A stretch of 11,700 bases of DNA from Dehalococcoidia bacterium. Its GTDB lineage: Bacteria; Chloroflexota; Dehalococcoidia; Lucifugimonadales; UBA3495. The position numbers and the translations under genes were made by a program. The DNA lies in assembly GCA_022823105.1 (NCBI GenBank), contig JAJDXU010000405.1, positions 1 through 11,700 of the forward strand, given 5' to 3'. Below are positions 1-5,023 of the stretch, one piece after another. Under the pieces are notes generated by a model. That model ran no database searches, was not told where the DNA came from, and saw only the letters and a list, made by a program, of their open reading frames with translations. The stretch's first letter is position 1. Each line of letters opens with the position of its first letter.

Positions 1-64
1 CGGCGAGTCGGTGGAGGAGGAGGCCGGCTCACCGGAGCAGCGCAGGGAAAATTTCGACCTGCTG

Positions 65-98
65 AAAACAAAAACCCGGCTGCGCCTCTGCAGTCGGG
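65..98 (-). terminator. Intrinsic terminator, expression platform of the B12 riboswitch
   Basis: Read on the minus strand, CCCGACTGC (98-90) pairs with GCAGCCGGG (83-75), nine pairs with one A-C mismatch, around a 6-nt loop, followed directly by TTTTTGTTTT (74-65). It lies about 90 nt downstream of the riboswitch B12 box in the same transcript. This is the expected place for a transcription-termination platform that stops expression when the coenzyme is bound. The regulated coding sequence must begin at or beyond the left edge; no convincing start codon with a ribosome site is visible in 1-64. Confidence 0.8.
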
Positions 99-185
99 TA
101 ACGTTGGTGGATCGGTAGCCTGGGAATTGCGATTGATGCCGGGAGCCGTCCGCCCACTCGTTCCACGAAGTGCAGCTGGATTACA

Positions 186-408
186 CCCGCTGGCAGGCCT
201 CCTGGCTGATGGCTGATAGCGACGCTCCTCCGCCTTCCCATCCGCTCAATGCGGACAGTGGCTGGAACCGGGGATTGACGGTCAATCCCCATTGGAGGGC
301 GTCTCGCCAATTACAGTGGCGGGACCGCACCGGATTTTCACCGGATTTCCTTTTCAGCCCGCTGCTCATCGCGTCGCCGCGAAAACATGCGAACCACCTG
401 CGGGGGTT
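186..408 (-). promoter_or_regulatory. Cobalamin (B12) riboswitch aptamer
   Basis: The minus strand carries the conserved blocks of the cobalamin riboswitch in the right order. GCAGGTGG lies near 401-394, then GGTGAAAATCCGGTGCGG and CCCGCCACTGTAA (about 342-310), then GCCACTG (262-256), GGGAAGGCGG (239-230), and the B12 box AGCCAGGAGGCCTGCC (206-191). The ends pair as P1 (CCCGC with GCGGG, plus GCAGG with CCTGC). A hairpin just downstream (155-172) exposes TGGAAC, which complements GTTCCA at 263-268 in the aptamer; this could be the kissing-loop contact typical of this class, though that assignment is inference. It should bind adenosyl- or methylcobalamin and control a gene to the left, for example for B12 synthesis, uptake or a B12-independent isozyme. 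Confidence 0.93.
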
Positions 409-434
409 TGGTAGATTCGATTGTTAACGATTCA

Positions 435-463
435 ACGTTATCAACCCGCCAGATTTTTGTCAA
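435..463 (-). promoter_or_regulatory. Candidate promoter of the riboswitch transcript
   Basis: On the minus strand a perfect -35 TTGACA (463-458) is followed after 17 nt by a weak -10 TAACGT (440-435). Transcription would begin near 428, about 20 nt before the aptamer, which is the usual arrangement. The -10 box is poor, so only the position and the -35 support the call. Confidence 0.5.
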
Positions 464-550
464 CTCGCCCATCACAGCGCCAAAACTCGCCCAATAGTCC
501 TCGCCCGCCCCGACCAACATCCCCGGGACCAGGTAACATCCGACCCGCCG

Positions 551-569
551 CAACCGGGCCTCCCGGTTG
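551..569. repeat. Perfect 8-bp inverted repeat
   Basis: CAACCGGG, a 3-nt loop, then CCCGGTTG. It abuts the start of the 17-nt tandem repeat. No T run follows on either strand, so it does not look like an intrinsic terminator. Confidence 0.55.
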
Positions 570-668
570 TCAAAACCTCCACCCCTTCCAATACTCCAAC
601 CCGTCCAAAAACCCCATCCTTTCCAAACCCTCAACCGTCCAGAAACCCCACCCGTCCAAAAACCCCCA
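567..668. repeat. 17-nt tandem repeat, five clear copies plus one degenerate copy
   Basis: Units begin exactly every 17 nt at 584, 601, 618, 635 and 652, with a worn copy at 567. The consensus is about CCGTCCAAAAACCCCAC. The units at 601, 635 and 652 are nearly identical. The array runs in phase into the hairpin element at 671. Units are contiguous with no spacers, so this is a minisatellite-like array and not CRISPR. It lies in gene-free DNA. Confidence 0.85.
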
Positions 669-670
669 CC

Positions 671-723
671 TGTCATTCCGGCGAAAGAACGTCACCCCGT
701 GCTTGATACGGGGCCGGAATCCA
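671..723. repeat. REP-like nested hairpin element (full copy)
   Basis: An outer stem, ATTCCGGC (675-682) with GCCGGAAT (713-720), encloses an inner stem, CCCCGT (695-700), 7-nt loop GCTTGAT, ACGGGG (708-713). The sequence ends GGAATCCATGG. Related halves occur near 2008, 3245 and 3376 in this window, so it belongs to a dispersed family of the GTCATTCCGG type seen in many bacterial genomes. Confidence 0.7.
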
Positions 724-789
724 TGGGACGGGCAGCAAATGGGCCGGCCCGATTCAGCCAGGCAGCGTCCAACTCAAACGCGCACGCCC

Positions 790-1011
790 CTACGCCTGAC
801 CTGCCTTCTCTGTCGCGCCGGATTGTGCAGGTTTCGGTGGCGCTTGTGCAGGCTTCGGAGGTTCTGCAGGCACCTGAGCAGAAGGGAGAACGATCGTTTT
901 GGGGACGGAAAATTGATCCGAGTGAATGCCCGATGTCGGAACGTACTCCTCAGGAAATGAGATCGGCGGCTTGGATGGCTTAGCTTGGTGGTTATTTGGC
1001 TTGTTGCTCAT
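790..1011 (-). CDS. Small proline/lysine-rich protein, unknown function (73 aa)
   Basis: I do not recognise this protein. I chose the ATG at 1011 because AAGGACG lies about 6 nt upstream; the same frame is open further upstream, but that part overlaps the 62-residue gene fully. The protein is hydrophilic and low-complexity. It opens MSNKPNNHQAKPSKPP and ends with a PAEPPKPAQAPPKPAQ stretch, with a more ordinary segment between (residues 17-50). It overlaps the end of the 62-residue gene by 20 nt, suggesting translational coupling in a three-gene unit. No signal peptide or membrane segment is visible. Because it is short and low-complexity it could still be a chance frame. Confidence 0.45.
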   Translation of the reverse strand: MSNKPNNHQAKPSKPPISFPEEYVPTSGIHSDQFSVPKTIVLPSAQVPAEPPKPAQAPPKPAQSGATEKAGQA

Positions 1012-1180
1012 CTGTTTCGTCCTTATGGCTCGACGACATTGAGCTAGTATGGTCAGCGTTTGGCTTCGCTGGTGGTTTCGGCGGCTTGGCCGGCTCCAAA
1101 GCGCTTTCGAACATGATCGAGGTAATCCCATAGACAAGCCCCTTCGGTAAGGGCTTATCACGTCGGTATCTGAACGACAT
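992..1180 (-). CDS. Small protein with a PKPP-rich segment, unknown function (62 aa)
   Basis: The ATG at 1180 is preceded by a strong ribosome site (AGGGAGGT, about 6 nt spacing), which is the main reason to call this gene. The N-terminus is basic (MSFRYRRDKPLPKG) and is followed by a short hydrophobic part (GLVYGITSIMF, residues 14-24) too short for a confident membrane helix. Then come a proline/lysine segment (AKPPKPPAKP, about residues 30-39) and a polar tail. It overlaps the end of the upstream 204-residue gene by 23 nt and the next gene by 20 nt, so the three are probably co-translated. No family is recognised. Confidence 0.55.
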   Translation of the reverse strand: MSFRYRRDKPLPKGLVYGITSIMFESALEPAKPPKPPAKPNADHTSSMSSSHKDETDEQQAK

Positions 1181-1772
1181 TTCGCACCTCCCTATTGATG
1201 TCGTGCTGTCGTCGCGCCGCCCAACACAGAGGTGGGCTATCTTTCGCTGGTGGGCTGTCCAACTCTACGAGAACGTCCACTGCTTCAATCCAACGTGGTA
1301 TCGCCAAGCTCATGCTAATGGTATTGGATTCTCCAGGTTCCAAAGAGATCCTCGCGTTAACCTGTGAGATAGTGTAGTTGACGCTCCAAGGGAACTCAAT
1401 AGGCACTCCATCAGAGTCAATTGGGAAACCATCGAACTCCAAGTAGGGGGCGTATTCGCTAATCTTGCTTTCAATAGCGGCATCGTTGTATGGACCCAGT
1501 ACTCGGACTAACCATCTCAATCGGGTAACTCGCACCGCCACTCTGGACGTGTTAGTGAGTACGACTACTGCGCTCAACGCGTTGTACGATGGACTGGATG
1601 GGCGACTGGTCACCTGCAAATCAGTTGTGATGGCTGGCTCTCTCACCCTGAAGACCTTGAAACGCCACCACGCTAGGAACAGCGTTGCTCCGGCAATAAT
1701 CAACGGCGACAGATAGAAAACGATCTGCATTACCGCAGTCACAGTGCCAAGTTTTGTCATCTGGCCATCCAT
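1158..1772 (-). CDS. Membrane-anchored hypothetical protein (204 aa)
   Basis: No named family is recognised. One hydrophobic segment near the N-terminus (about residues 11-36, ending in AWWRFKVFRVRE) looks like a signal anchor. The cluster of basic residues after it suggests the bulk of the protein stays in the cytoplasm, but the topology is not certain. The rest, residues 45-185, alternates short hydrophobic runs (AVVVLTNTS, VRVTRLRWLVRVLG, VDVLVELD) in a way that suggests a beta-sandwich. AAAGGA lies 3-4 nt before the first ATG; the in-frame ATG at 1760 is a second possible start. It is the first gene of a unit of three overlapping small genes and begins 11 nt after the HNH remnant. Confidence 0.7.
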   Translation of the reverse strand: MDGQMTKLGTVTAVMQIVFYLSPLIIAGATLFLAWWRFKVFRVREPAITTDLQVTSRPSSPSYNALSAVVVLTNTSRVAVRVTRLRWLVRVLGPYNDAAIESKISEYAPYLEFDGFPIDSDGVPIEFPWSVNYTISQVNARISLEPGESNTISMSLAIPRWIEAVDVLVELDSPPAKDSPPLCWAARRQHDINREVRNVVQIPT

Positions 1773-1783
1773 AATTCCTTTCT

Positions 1784-1932
1784 TTACGCCGCCATCCCAA
1801 TCTCCCGCAGCCGCGCCACCAGGTACCTCTGCGGCCTGTGCCCTTCACCCGGTTGCAGTGCACGCATAGCAGTTGCAGGTTGTCTCCCGTCCAGCCGGTC
1901 TTGTCGGTAAAGTTCGGCGTGATTATCGCTCG
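1784..1932 (-). pseudogene. HNH endonuclease C-terminal remnant, frameshifted
   Basis: The minus strand reads GDNLQLLCVHCNRVKG, which matches the conserved end of HNH nuclease domains: the second half of the zinc/metal finger with its CxxC, then an Asn. From the next codon the frame is wrong. Shifting by one base gives HRPQRYLVARLREIGMAA and a stop, which is the usual tail of such proteins. A single-base deletion near the VKG codons explains both halves. Upstream, the DHI part is altered (AIITPNF) and an in-frame stop lies just before 1932, so the N-terminal domain, often a methyltransferase or nuclease, is missing. It is most likely a decayed mobile-element or restriction gene. Confidence 0.75.
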
Positions 1933-1985
1933 ATTTTAGCACATATATCTAAACCTCAATCCTGCAACCCCCTGGCAACCGCCCA

Positions 1986-2026
1986 CCCCGTGCCCGACAC
2001 GGAGTAACCCCGTCCTTGCTACGGAG
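1986..2026. repeat. Two short hairpins of the dispersed CCCCGT family
   Basis: CCGTG-CCCGA-CACGG (1988-2002) and CCCCGT-CCTTGCT-ACGGAG (2008-2026, one mismatch). The second has the same stem and the same 7-nt loop length as the hairpins at 695-713 and 3376-3394. They lie in C-rich DNA between the HNH remnant and the helix-turn-helix gene; nothing else was found in 1933-2159. Confidence 0.5.
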
Positions 2027-2159
2027 CCCGTAAATCCCACCACCTCCCGCGATTGTCCATCCACTGACACCACCCCCTTGCCCCCACCTTGCCCACGTCC
2101 TTACCATAATTAACAGATACCCCAAATCCAACCGCCACCCAGGCCCCGAGAGCCATCCA

Positions 2160-2714
2160 ATGCCAACGTCCAAGCACCGCAAACATCGCAAACATCGCTC
2201 CCCCAAGCCCGCCCATCTGCCCGCCAAAACCACTGATAACGCCCCGGAAACGCCTCTCCCGGCTCCCATTCAGCCCCACGACCCGACCAACGCCCTACCC
2301 GAATTGGCGGAAATGAGCGGAAATGAGCGGGAAATCGATCTTTCCGCCCTTTCGCCACGACAGCAGGCCGCTCTGCCCATCGTCGCCTGCTCCCCCACCA
2401 TCGTCCAGGCCGCCCGCGCCGCCGGCGTCGGCGAATCCACCCTCCGTCGCTGGCTCAACGACCCCGCCTTCAGCGACTGCCTCGCCGAACTCCGTCGTCA
2501 ATCCGCCAACCTCGCCCGCCAGAAACTCCTCGCTCTCACCCCGCTCTGCATCTCCGTCCTCGCCGACGCCATGCAGAATCCCGACCCGGCCATCCGCCTC
2601 CGCGCCGTGAACTACGCCCTCTCCTTCAACCTCCGCGCCGCCGAACTCGAAAACCTCAGCTCCAACCTCGATGACCTCAAAACCGCCATCAGCCTCCTCC
2701 AAAAATCCGCCTGA
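2160..2714 (+). CDS. Helix-turn-helix protein, phage terminase small-subunit/phBC6A51-like (184 aa)
   Basis: Residues 65-101 form a homeodomain-like helix-turn-helix (LSPRQQAALPIVA, then IVQAARAAGVGESTLRRWL). The pattern is that of terminase small subunits and related phage or transposon DNA-binding proteins. A helical segment follows, including the phrase NPDPAIRLRAVNYAL, often seen in this group. The first 50 residues are basic and proline-rich (KHRKHRKHR from three 9-nt units at 2172-2198) and may not be conserved. No clear ribosome site precedes the ATG at 2160. The in-frame ATG at 2313 would give a 133-residue protein starting MSGNERE. Codons are strongly C-ending. No large terminase is nearby, so packaging is unlikely; a DNA-binding role in an accessory cassette is the safer reading. 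Confidence 0.7.
   Translation: MPTSKHRKHRKHRSPKPAHLPAKTTDNAPETPLPAPIQPHDPTNALPELAEMSGNEREIDLSALSPRQQAALPIVACSPTIVQAARAAGVGESTLRRWLNDPAFSDCLAELRRQSANLARQKLLALTPLCISVLADAMQNPDPAIRLRAVNYALSFNLRAAELENLSSNLDDLKTAISLLQKSA
2311..2330. repeat. 10-nt tandem duplication inside the HTH gene
   Basis: AAATGAGCGG occurs twice in a row, preceded by the related GAATTGGCGG. The unit is not a multiple of three, so copy-number change would shift the frame upstream of the conserved domain. This fits a real start near 2313 or recent slippage. Confidence 0.75.
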
Positions 2715-2858
2715 TCCCGCCCCGGGGCTTGTGTAAAGCAACCGGCCTCTTTGGTTTCCGCTCATGGCGAGTCTTCGCGCAAGCCCTGCCCCATGCTTCA
2801 TCCCCAATCCTGCCCATCCTGTCGATCGATGTAAAACTCCCCCGTCCGAGGTAACCCC

Positions 2859-3191
2859 ATGACCCTCTCCCAAATCCGCCGCCAGGTCGACGCCCTCAAG
2901 CGCCGGTTCGCCCGCGAACTCGCCATCCTCAAACTCCGCCGCATCGCCGAGGCCGTCTCCGACGAATGGGACCCGTCTGAACCACCGGAACCCGGCGACG
3001 TCATCAGGCGCATCGCCAATACCGGCTTCCTCCTCCCCACCTACGCCGACCTGGGCCGCTACCTCAAGGACATCCGGCTGCGGGGCGAGGTCCCCGAGTA
3101 CGAGGTCATCGTATTCAACCTGCTCCCCTGGGCCAGTCACGACCGCTACCGCGACTTTTTCCGCTGGGACCTACCGGCGCCTGCGCGTTAG
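2859..3191 (+). CDS. Hypothetical protein, partner of the HTH gene (110 aa)
   Basis: The ATG at 2859 has GAGGT about 6 nt upstream. The protein begins with a basic amphipathic helix (MTLSQIRRQVDALKRRFARELAILKLRRIAEAV), which may be a short coiled coil. A second part around residues 45-108 is rich in aromatic residues (FLLPTYADLGRYLKDIRL, NLLPWASHDRYRDFFRWDLPAPAR). I do not recognise a named domain. It shares the C-ending codon use and C-rich flanks of the upstream helix-turn-helix gene, and the two probably travel together. The 144-nt gap between them contains an ATCCTG direct repeat and the motif CATCCTGTCGATCGATGT, but no clear promoter or terminator. Confidence 0.6.
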   Translation: MTLSQIRRQVDALKRRFARELAILKLRRIAEAVSDEWDPSEPPEPGDVIRRIANTGFLLPTYADLGRYLKDIRLRGEVPEYEVIVFNLLPWASHDRYRDFFRWDLPAPAR

Positions 3192-3198
3192 CCATGCC

Positions 3199-3265
3199 CC
3201 ACCGTCATACGTGGCCTCCACCGTCATTCCTGTCCCCCACCGTCATTCCGGACTTGATCCGGAAT
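3199..3265. repeat. Three 19-nt-spaced CCACCGTCAT repeats ending in a perfect hairpin
   Basis: CCACCGTCAT starts at 3199, 3218 and 3237, exactly 19 nt apart. The last copy runs into ATTCCGGA (3245-3252), 5-nt loop, TCCGGAAT (3258-3265), a perfect 8-bp stem. The hairpin and the following GGAATCCA match the outer part of the element at 671-723. Confidence 0.75.
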
Positions 3266-3344
3266 CCACGAACGCCCTGCTGCCGCCAACATTGGGTAAC
3301 GCCGGTATCCGGAGAACCTGCTGCAAGGCATCCGTGAGCAGAGC

Positions 3345-3400
3345 GAGGATTCCATGGATCCCGGCTCCGAGCCTGCCCCGTACCTGATACGGGGACCGGA
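3345..3400. repeat. REP-like element, partial and rearranged copy
   Basis: CCCCGT (3376-3381), loop ACCTGAT, ACGGGG (3389-3394) matches the inner hairpin at 695-713, including the TGAT of the loop. The preceding GGATTCCATGG (about 3347-3357) is the reverse complement of the tail of the other copies, so the unit looks inverted or chimeric. Apart from this and the promoter, 3266-3461 shows no gene. Confidence 0.55.
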
Positions 3401-3461
3401 ACGGCGGGCCGAAAGTGCAATCGGATCGGCAGGTCTGAACTGTTGACGTGATGCACTTCCG

Positions 3462-3490
3462 TTGACGCAGAATTTGGCACGCCATATAAT
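3462..3490 (+). promoter_or_regulatory. Strong sigma70-type promoter for the ThDP enzyme operon
   Basis: TTGACG (3462-3467, 5 of 6 consensus bases), a 17-nt spacer, then TATAAT (3485-3490, perfect). Transcription would start near 3497, giving a leader of about 59 nt before the alpha-subunit ATG. A second GTTGACG lies 19 nt upstream of the -35 (3442-3448) and could be part of an operator repeat. Confidence 0.85.
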
Positions 3491-3555
3491 GCCGCACTGA
3501 TTATGTCGCACCACAGGTACGCCATGTGAGGCGAATCGTTCAAGGAGTCGCGAGG

Positions 3556-4068
3556 ATGACCACCGAAGTCTACGAATCCGTTTTGCACCCCCAATCACTG
3601 GTAGCCGAGCTACTGAAGAACAACGTTTCCCACGTCGTGTGGCTGCCCGACAGCGAGACCAACTTCCTCTACAACATGATGATGGAAGAGCCAACCCTGG
3701 ATCTGATTCCGGTGTGCCGCGAAGGCGAGACCATGGCGGTTGCGGCCGGACTCTGGGTGGGTGGCGCGAATCCGGTGGTGCTGATACAGAACACGGGAGT
3801 ATTCGAGGCCGGCGACTCCATCCGCGGCCTGTGCCTGGACCTGAACCAGCCCCTCGTGTTGCTGGTAGGTTATCGCGGCTGGACGCGGCGGGGACCCACC
3901 CCCGACTCCGCCGGCAGGTTTATCGAGCACATCCTGCACGCGTGGGGTATCAACTACTACCTCGTGGAAACCGATGACGACGCTGACCGCATCAGCATCG
4001 CGTTCGAGGAATCCCAGCGGCTGAGCCGGCCGGTGGCCGTGCTGATCGGCACCGAATTCGGCGCCTAG
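3556..4068 (+). CDS. ThDP-dependent decarboxylase alpha subunit (sulfopyruvate/phosphonopyruvate decarboxylase-like, PYR domain)
   Basis: I use the ATG at 3556 (170 aa) because AAGGAG lies 8 nt upstream; the frame is open to 3526, but that ATG has no ribosome site. The protein is a single PYR domain: CREGETMAVAAGLWVGG (residues 54-70) holds the glutamate expected to activate the aminopyrimidine of thiamine diphosphate, followed by PVVLIQNTG and LVLLVGYRG strands. It should pair with the beta subunit 48 nt downstream to make the complete active site. The split layout is that of ComD/ComE, which convert sulfopyruvate to sulfoacetaldehyde and CO2. No sulfoacetaldehyde acetyltransferase or sulfolactate gene is in the window, so the substrate is open; phosphonopyruvate or another 2-oxoacid is possible. 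Confidence 0.85.
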   Translation: MTTEVYESVLHPQSLVAELLKNNVSHVVWLPDSETNFLYNMMMEEPTLDLIPVCREGETMAVAAGLWVGGANPVVLIQNTGVFEAGDSIRGLCLDLNQPLVLLVGYRGWTRRGPTPDSAGRFIEHILHAWGINYYLVETDDDADRISIAFEESQRLSRPVAVLIGTEFGA

Positions 4069-4116
4069 TAGTTGGCAACCGTTCCCCAGCGCACCCCGAG
4101 CCCAGGAGATAGCCCC

Positions 4117-4713
4117 ATGATCAACAATACTGACGCCGTACGTATCATCGACAGCAAACGCGAAGACGCCGTACTGATCCCGACCATGAACGCCGGCAAC
4201 GTGCGATTCGGCCTGCCGTCCGTCACCTCCAACCAGGTCCTTGACCTCCCCATATCCGGCGCCATGGGAAAGGCCAGCAACGTCGGCTTGGGCATTGCAC
4301 TGGCGCGTCCGGAGCGCAAGGTAATCGTAATGGACGGCGACGGCAGCCTGCTGATGAACCTTGGCGCACTCGTCACCACATCGACCAAAGCGCCCAAGAA
4401 TTTTTACCATTTCCTGTTCAACAATGGCGTGTACGCGGTCACGGGCGGGCAGCCCATCCCGGGTTCCGACGGTGTGACCAATTGGGAAGAGATTGCCAGG
4501 GGCGCCGGCTACGCAGCCGTCTTCTCCTACGACAACCTGGAGGATTTCGCCACCGGTATCGACGAAGTGCTGGCCGCCGAGGGGCCGGTGTTCGTTCACC
4601 TGGCGGTGGAACCGGAGATCGAAAACACGCCGGTCCAGTTCCGCGTGCGGGCCTCCCGGACCGCCCAGCAGGCTTACCAGGAAGTTACCTCCGCGCTGGC
4701 TGGCGACAACTGA
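4117..4713 (+). CDS. ThDP-dependent decarboxylase beta subunit (ThDP/Mg-binding PP domain)
   Basis: The ATG at 4117 (198 aa) follows AGGAG with 8 nt spacing; an in-frame ATG at 4072 lacks such a site. The cofactor motif is intact: VMDGDGSLLMNLG (residues 71-83, GDG at 74-76) and NN at 102-103, with the usual spacing for binding Mg and the diphosphate of ThDP. ISGAMGKASNVGLGIALA (46-63) is the conserved segment before it, and GVYAVTGGQP follows the Asn pair. This length is normal for the ComE-type subunit, which lacks the PYR domain supplied by the upstream gene. Together they form a cytoplasmic alpha/beta 2-oxoacid decarboxylase. Confidence 0.88.
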   Translation: MINNTDAVRIIDSKREDAVLIPTMNAGNVRFGLPSVTSNQVLDLPISGAMGKASNVGLGIALARPERKVIVMDGDGSLLMNLGALVTTSTKAPKNFYHFLFNNGVYAVTGGQPIPGSDGVTNWEEIARGAGYAAVFSYDNLEDFATGIDEVLAAEGPVFVHLAVEPEIENTPVQFRVRASRTAQQAYQEVTSALAGDN

Positions 4714-4738
4714 GCCATAACCGGCAACGCGAATTGAG

Positions 4739-4766
4739 GCGGGGGCGGATCTTGATTCGTCCCCGC
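4739..4766 (+). terminator. Stable hairpin after the beta-subunit gene, possible terminator or attenuator
   Basis: GCGGGGGCGGA (4739-4749) pairs along 11 positions with TTCGTCCCCGC (4756-4766), two of them G-U, around the 6-nt loop TCTTGA. Only TCTT follows, so termination would be partial at best. It may instead protect the upstream alpha/beta message from 3' decay and set its level apart from the downstream pair. Confidence 0.45.
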
Positions 4767-4789
4767 TCTTCGGTTGCGACGTTGATTCC

Positions 4790-5023
4790 ATGAAGTTTCA
4801 GCCCTTCAACATATTCGGACGCCTGCTGGCATCTGCGGCGGTGCTGGCCGGCTTCTATCTGCTATGGCTAGGGTTCATGGAAAGCAACCTGATCAAAGCC
4901 GTCCTGGGCGGCCTGCTGATTCCCGCCGGTCTTTATCTGATGGTATCCTCGCGACGCAGAGACATCCGCAGAGAGTCTGAATCCGCCGATGTCGCCAATT
5001 CGACCCCGGATGATGCCAAATGA
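4790..5023 (+). CDS. Small two-helix membrane protein (77 aa)
   Basis: Two hydrophobic segments (about residues 10-27, LLASAAVLAGFYLLWLGF, and 35-52, KAVLGGLLIPAGLYLMVS) are joined by a short loop. SSRRRDIRRE follows the second helix, so both ends are probably cytoplasmic. The tail (residues 60-77) is polar and acidic. No family is recognised. There is no good ribosome site before the ATG. The stop codon overlaps the start of the next gene as ATGA (5020-5023), so the two are translationally coupled. This suggests it anchors or assists the divergent beta-like protein, but that role is inference. Confidence 0.7.
   Translation: MKFQPFNIFGRLLASAAVLAGFYLLWLGFMESNLIKAVLGGLLIPAGLYLMVSSRRRDIRRESESADVANSTPDDAK

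Noticed and set aside
29..427. Short open frames on both strands at the left end
   Set aside because: The region is a structured riboswitch and terminator; the frames ignore that and carry no protein motif.
551..569. Intrinsic terminator for the small-gene trio
   Set aside because: The inverted repeat is perfect but no T run follows it on the minus strand, and it lies about 220 nt past the last stop codon.
567..668. CRISPR array
   Set aside because: The 17-nt units are contiguous with no unique spacers, are too short for CRISPR repeats, and no cas gene is present.
421..983. Two plus-strand open frames of 179 and 138 residues over the tandem repeat
   Set aside because: Their sequences are mostly the translated 17-nt repeat and hairpin element (repeating Pro, Ser and Lys), and they run antisense into the small-gene trio.
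1621..1863. 80-residue minus-strand open frame starting MHCNRVKG
   Set aside because: Only its first residues are meaningful, as part of the HNH remnant. The rest is that frame running out of phase into the 204-residue gene.
2295..3140. 281-residue Gly/Glu/Val-rich minus-strand open frame
   Set aside because: Antisense of the C-ending codons of the HTH gene and its partner; such codon bias produces long open shadow frames. Composition is low-complexity with no motif.
3610..4791. 393-residue minus-strand open frame across the ThDP alpha/beta genes
   Set aside because: It is the antisense of two genes with clear cofactor motifs, ribosome sites and a promoter on the plus strand. Its translation shows no domain and it has no ribosome site.
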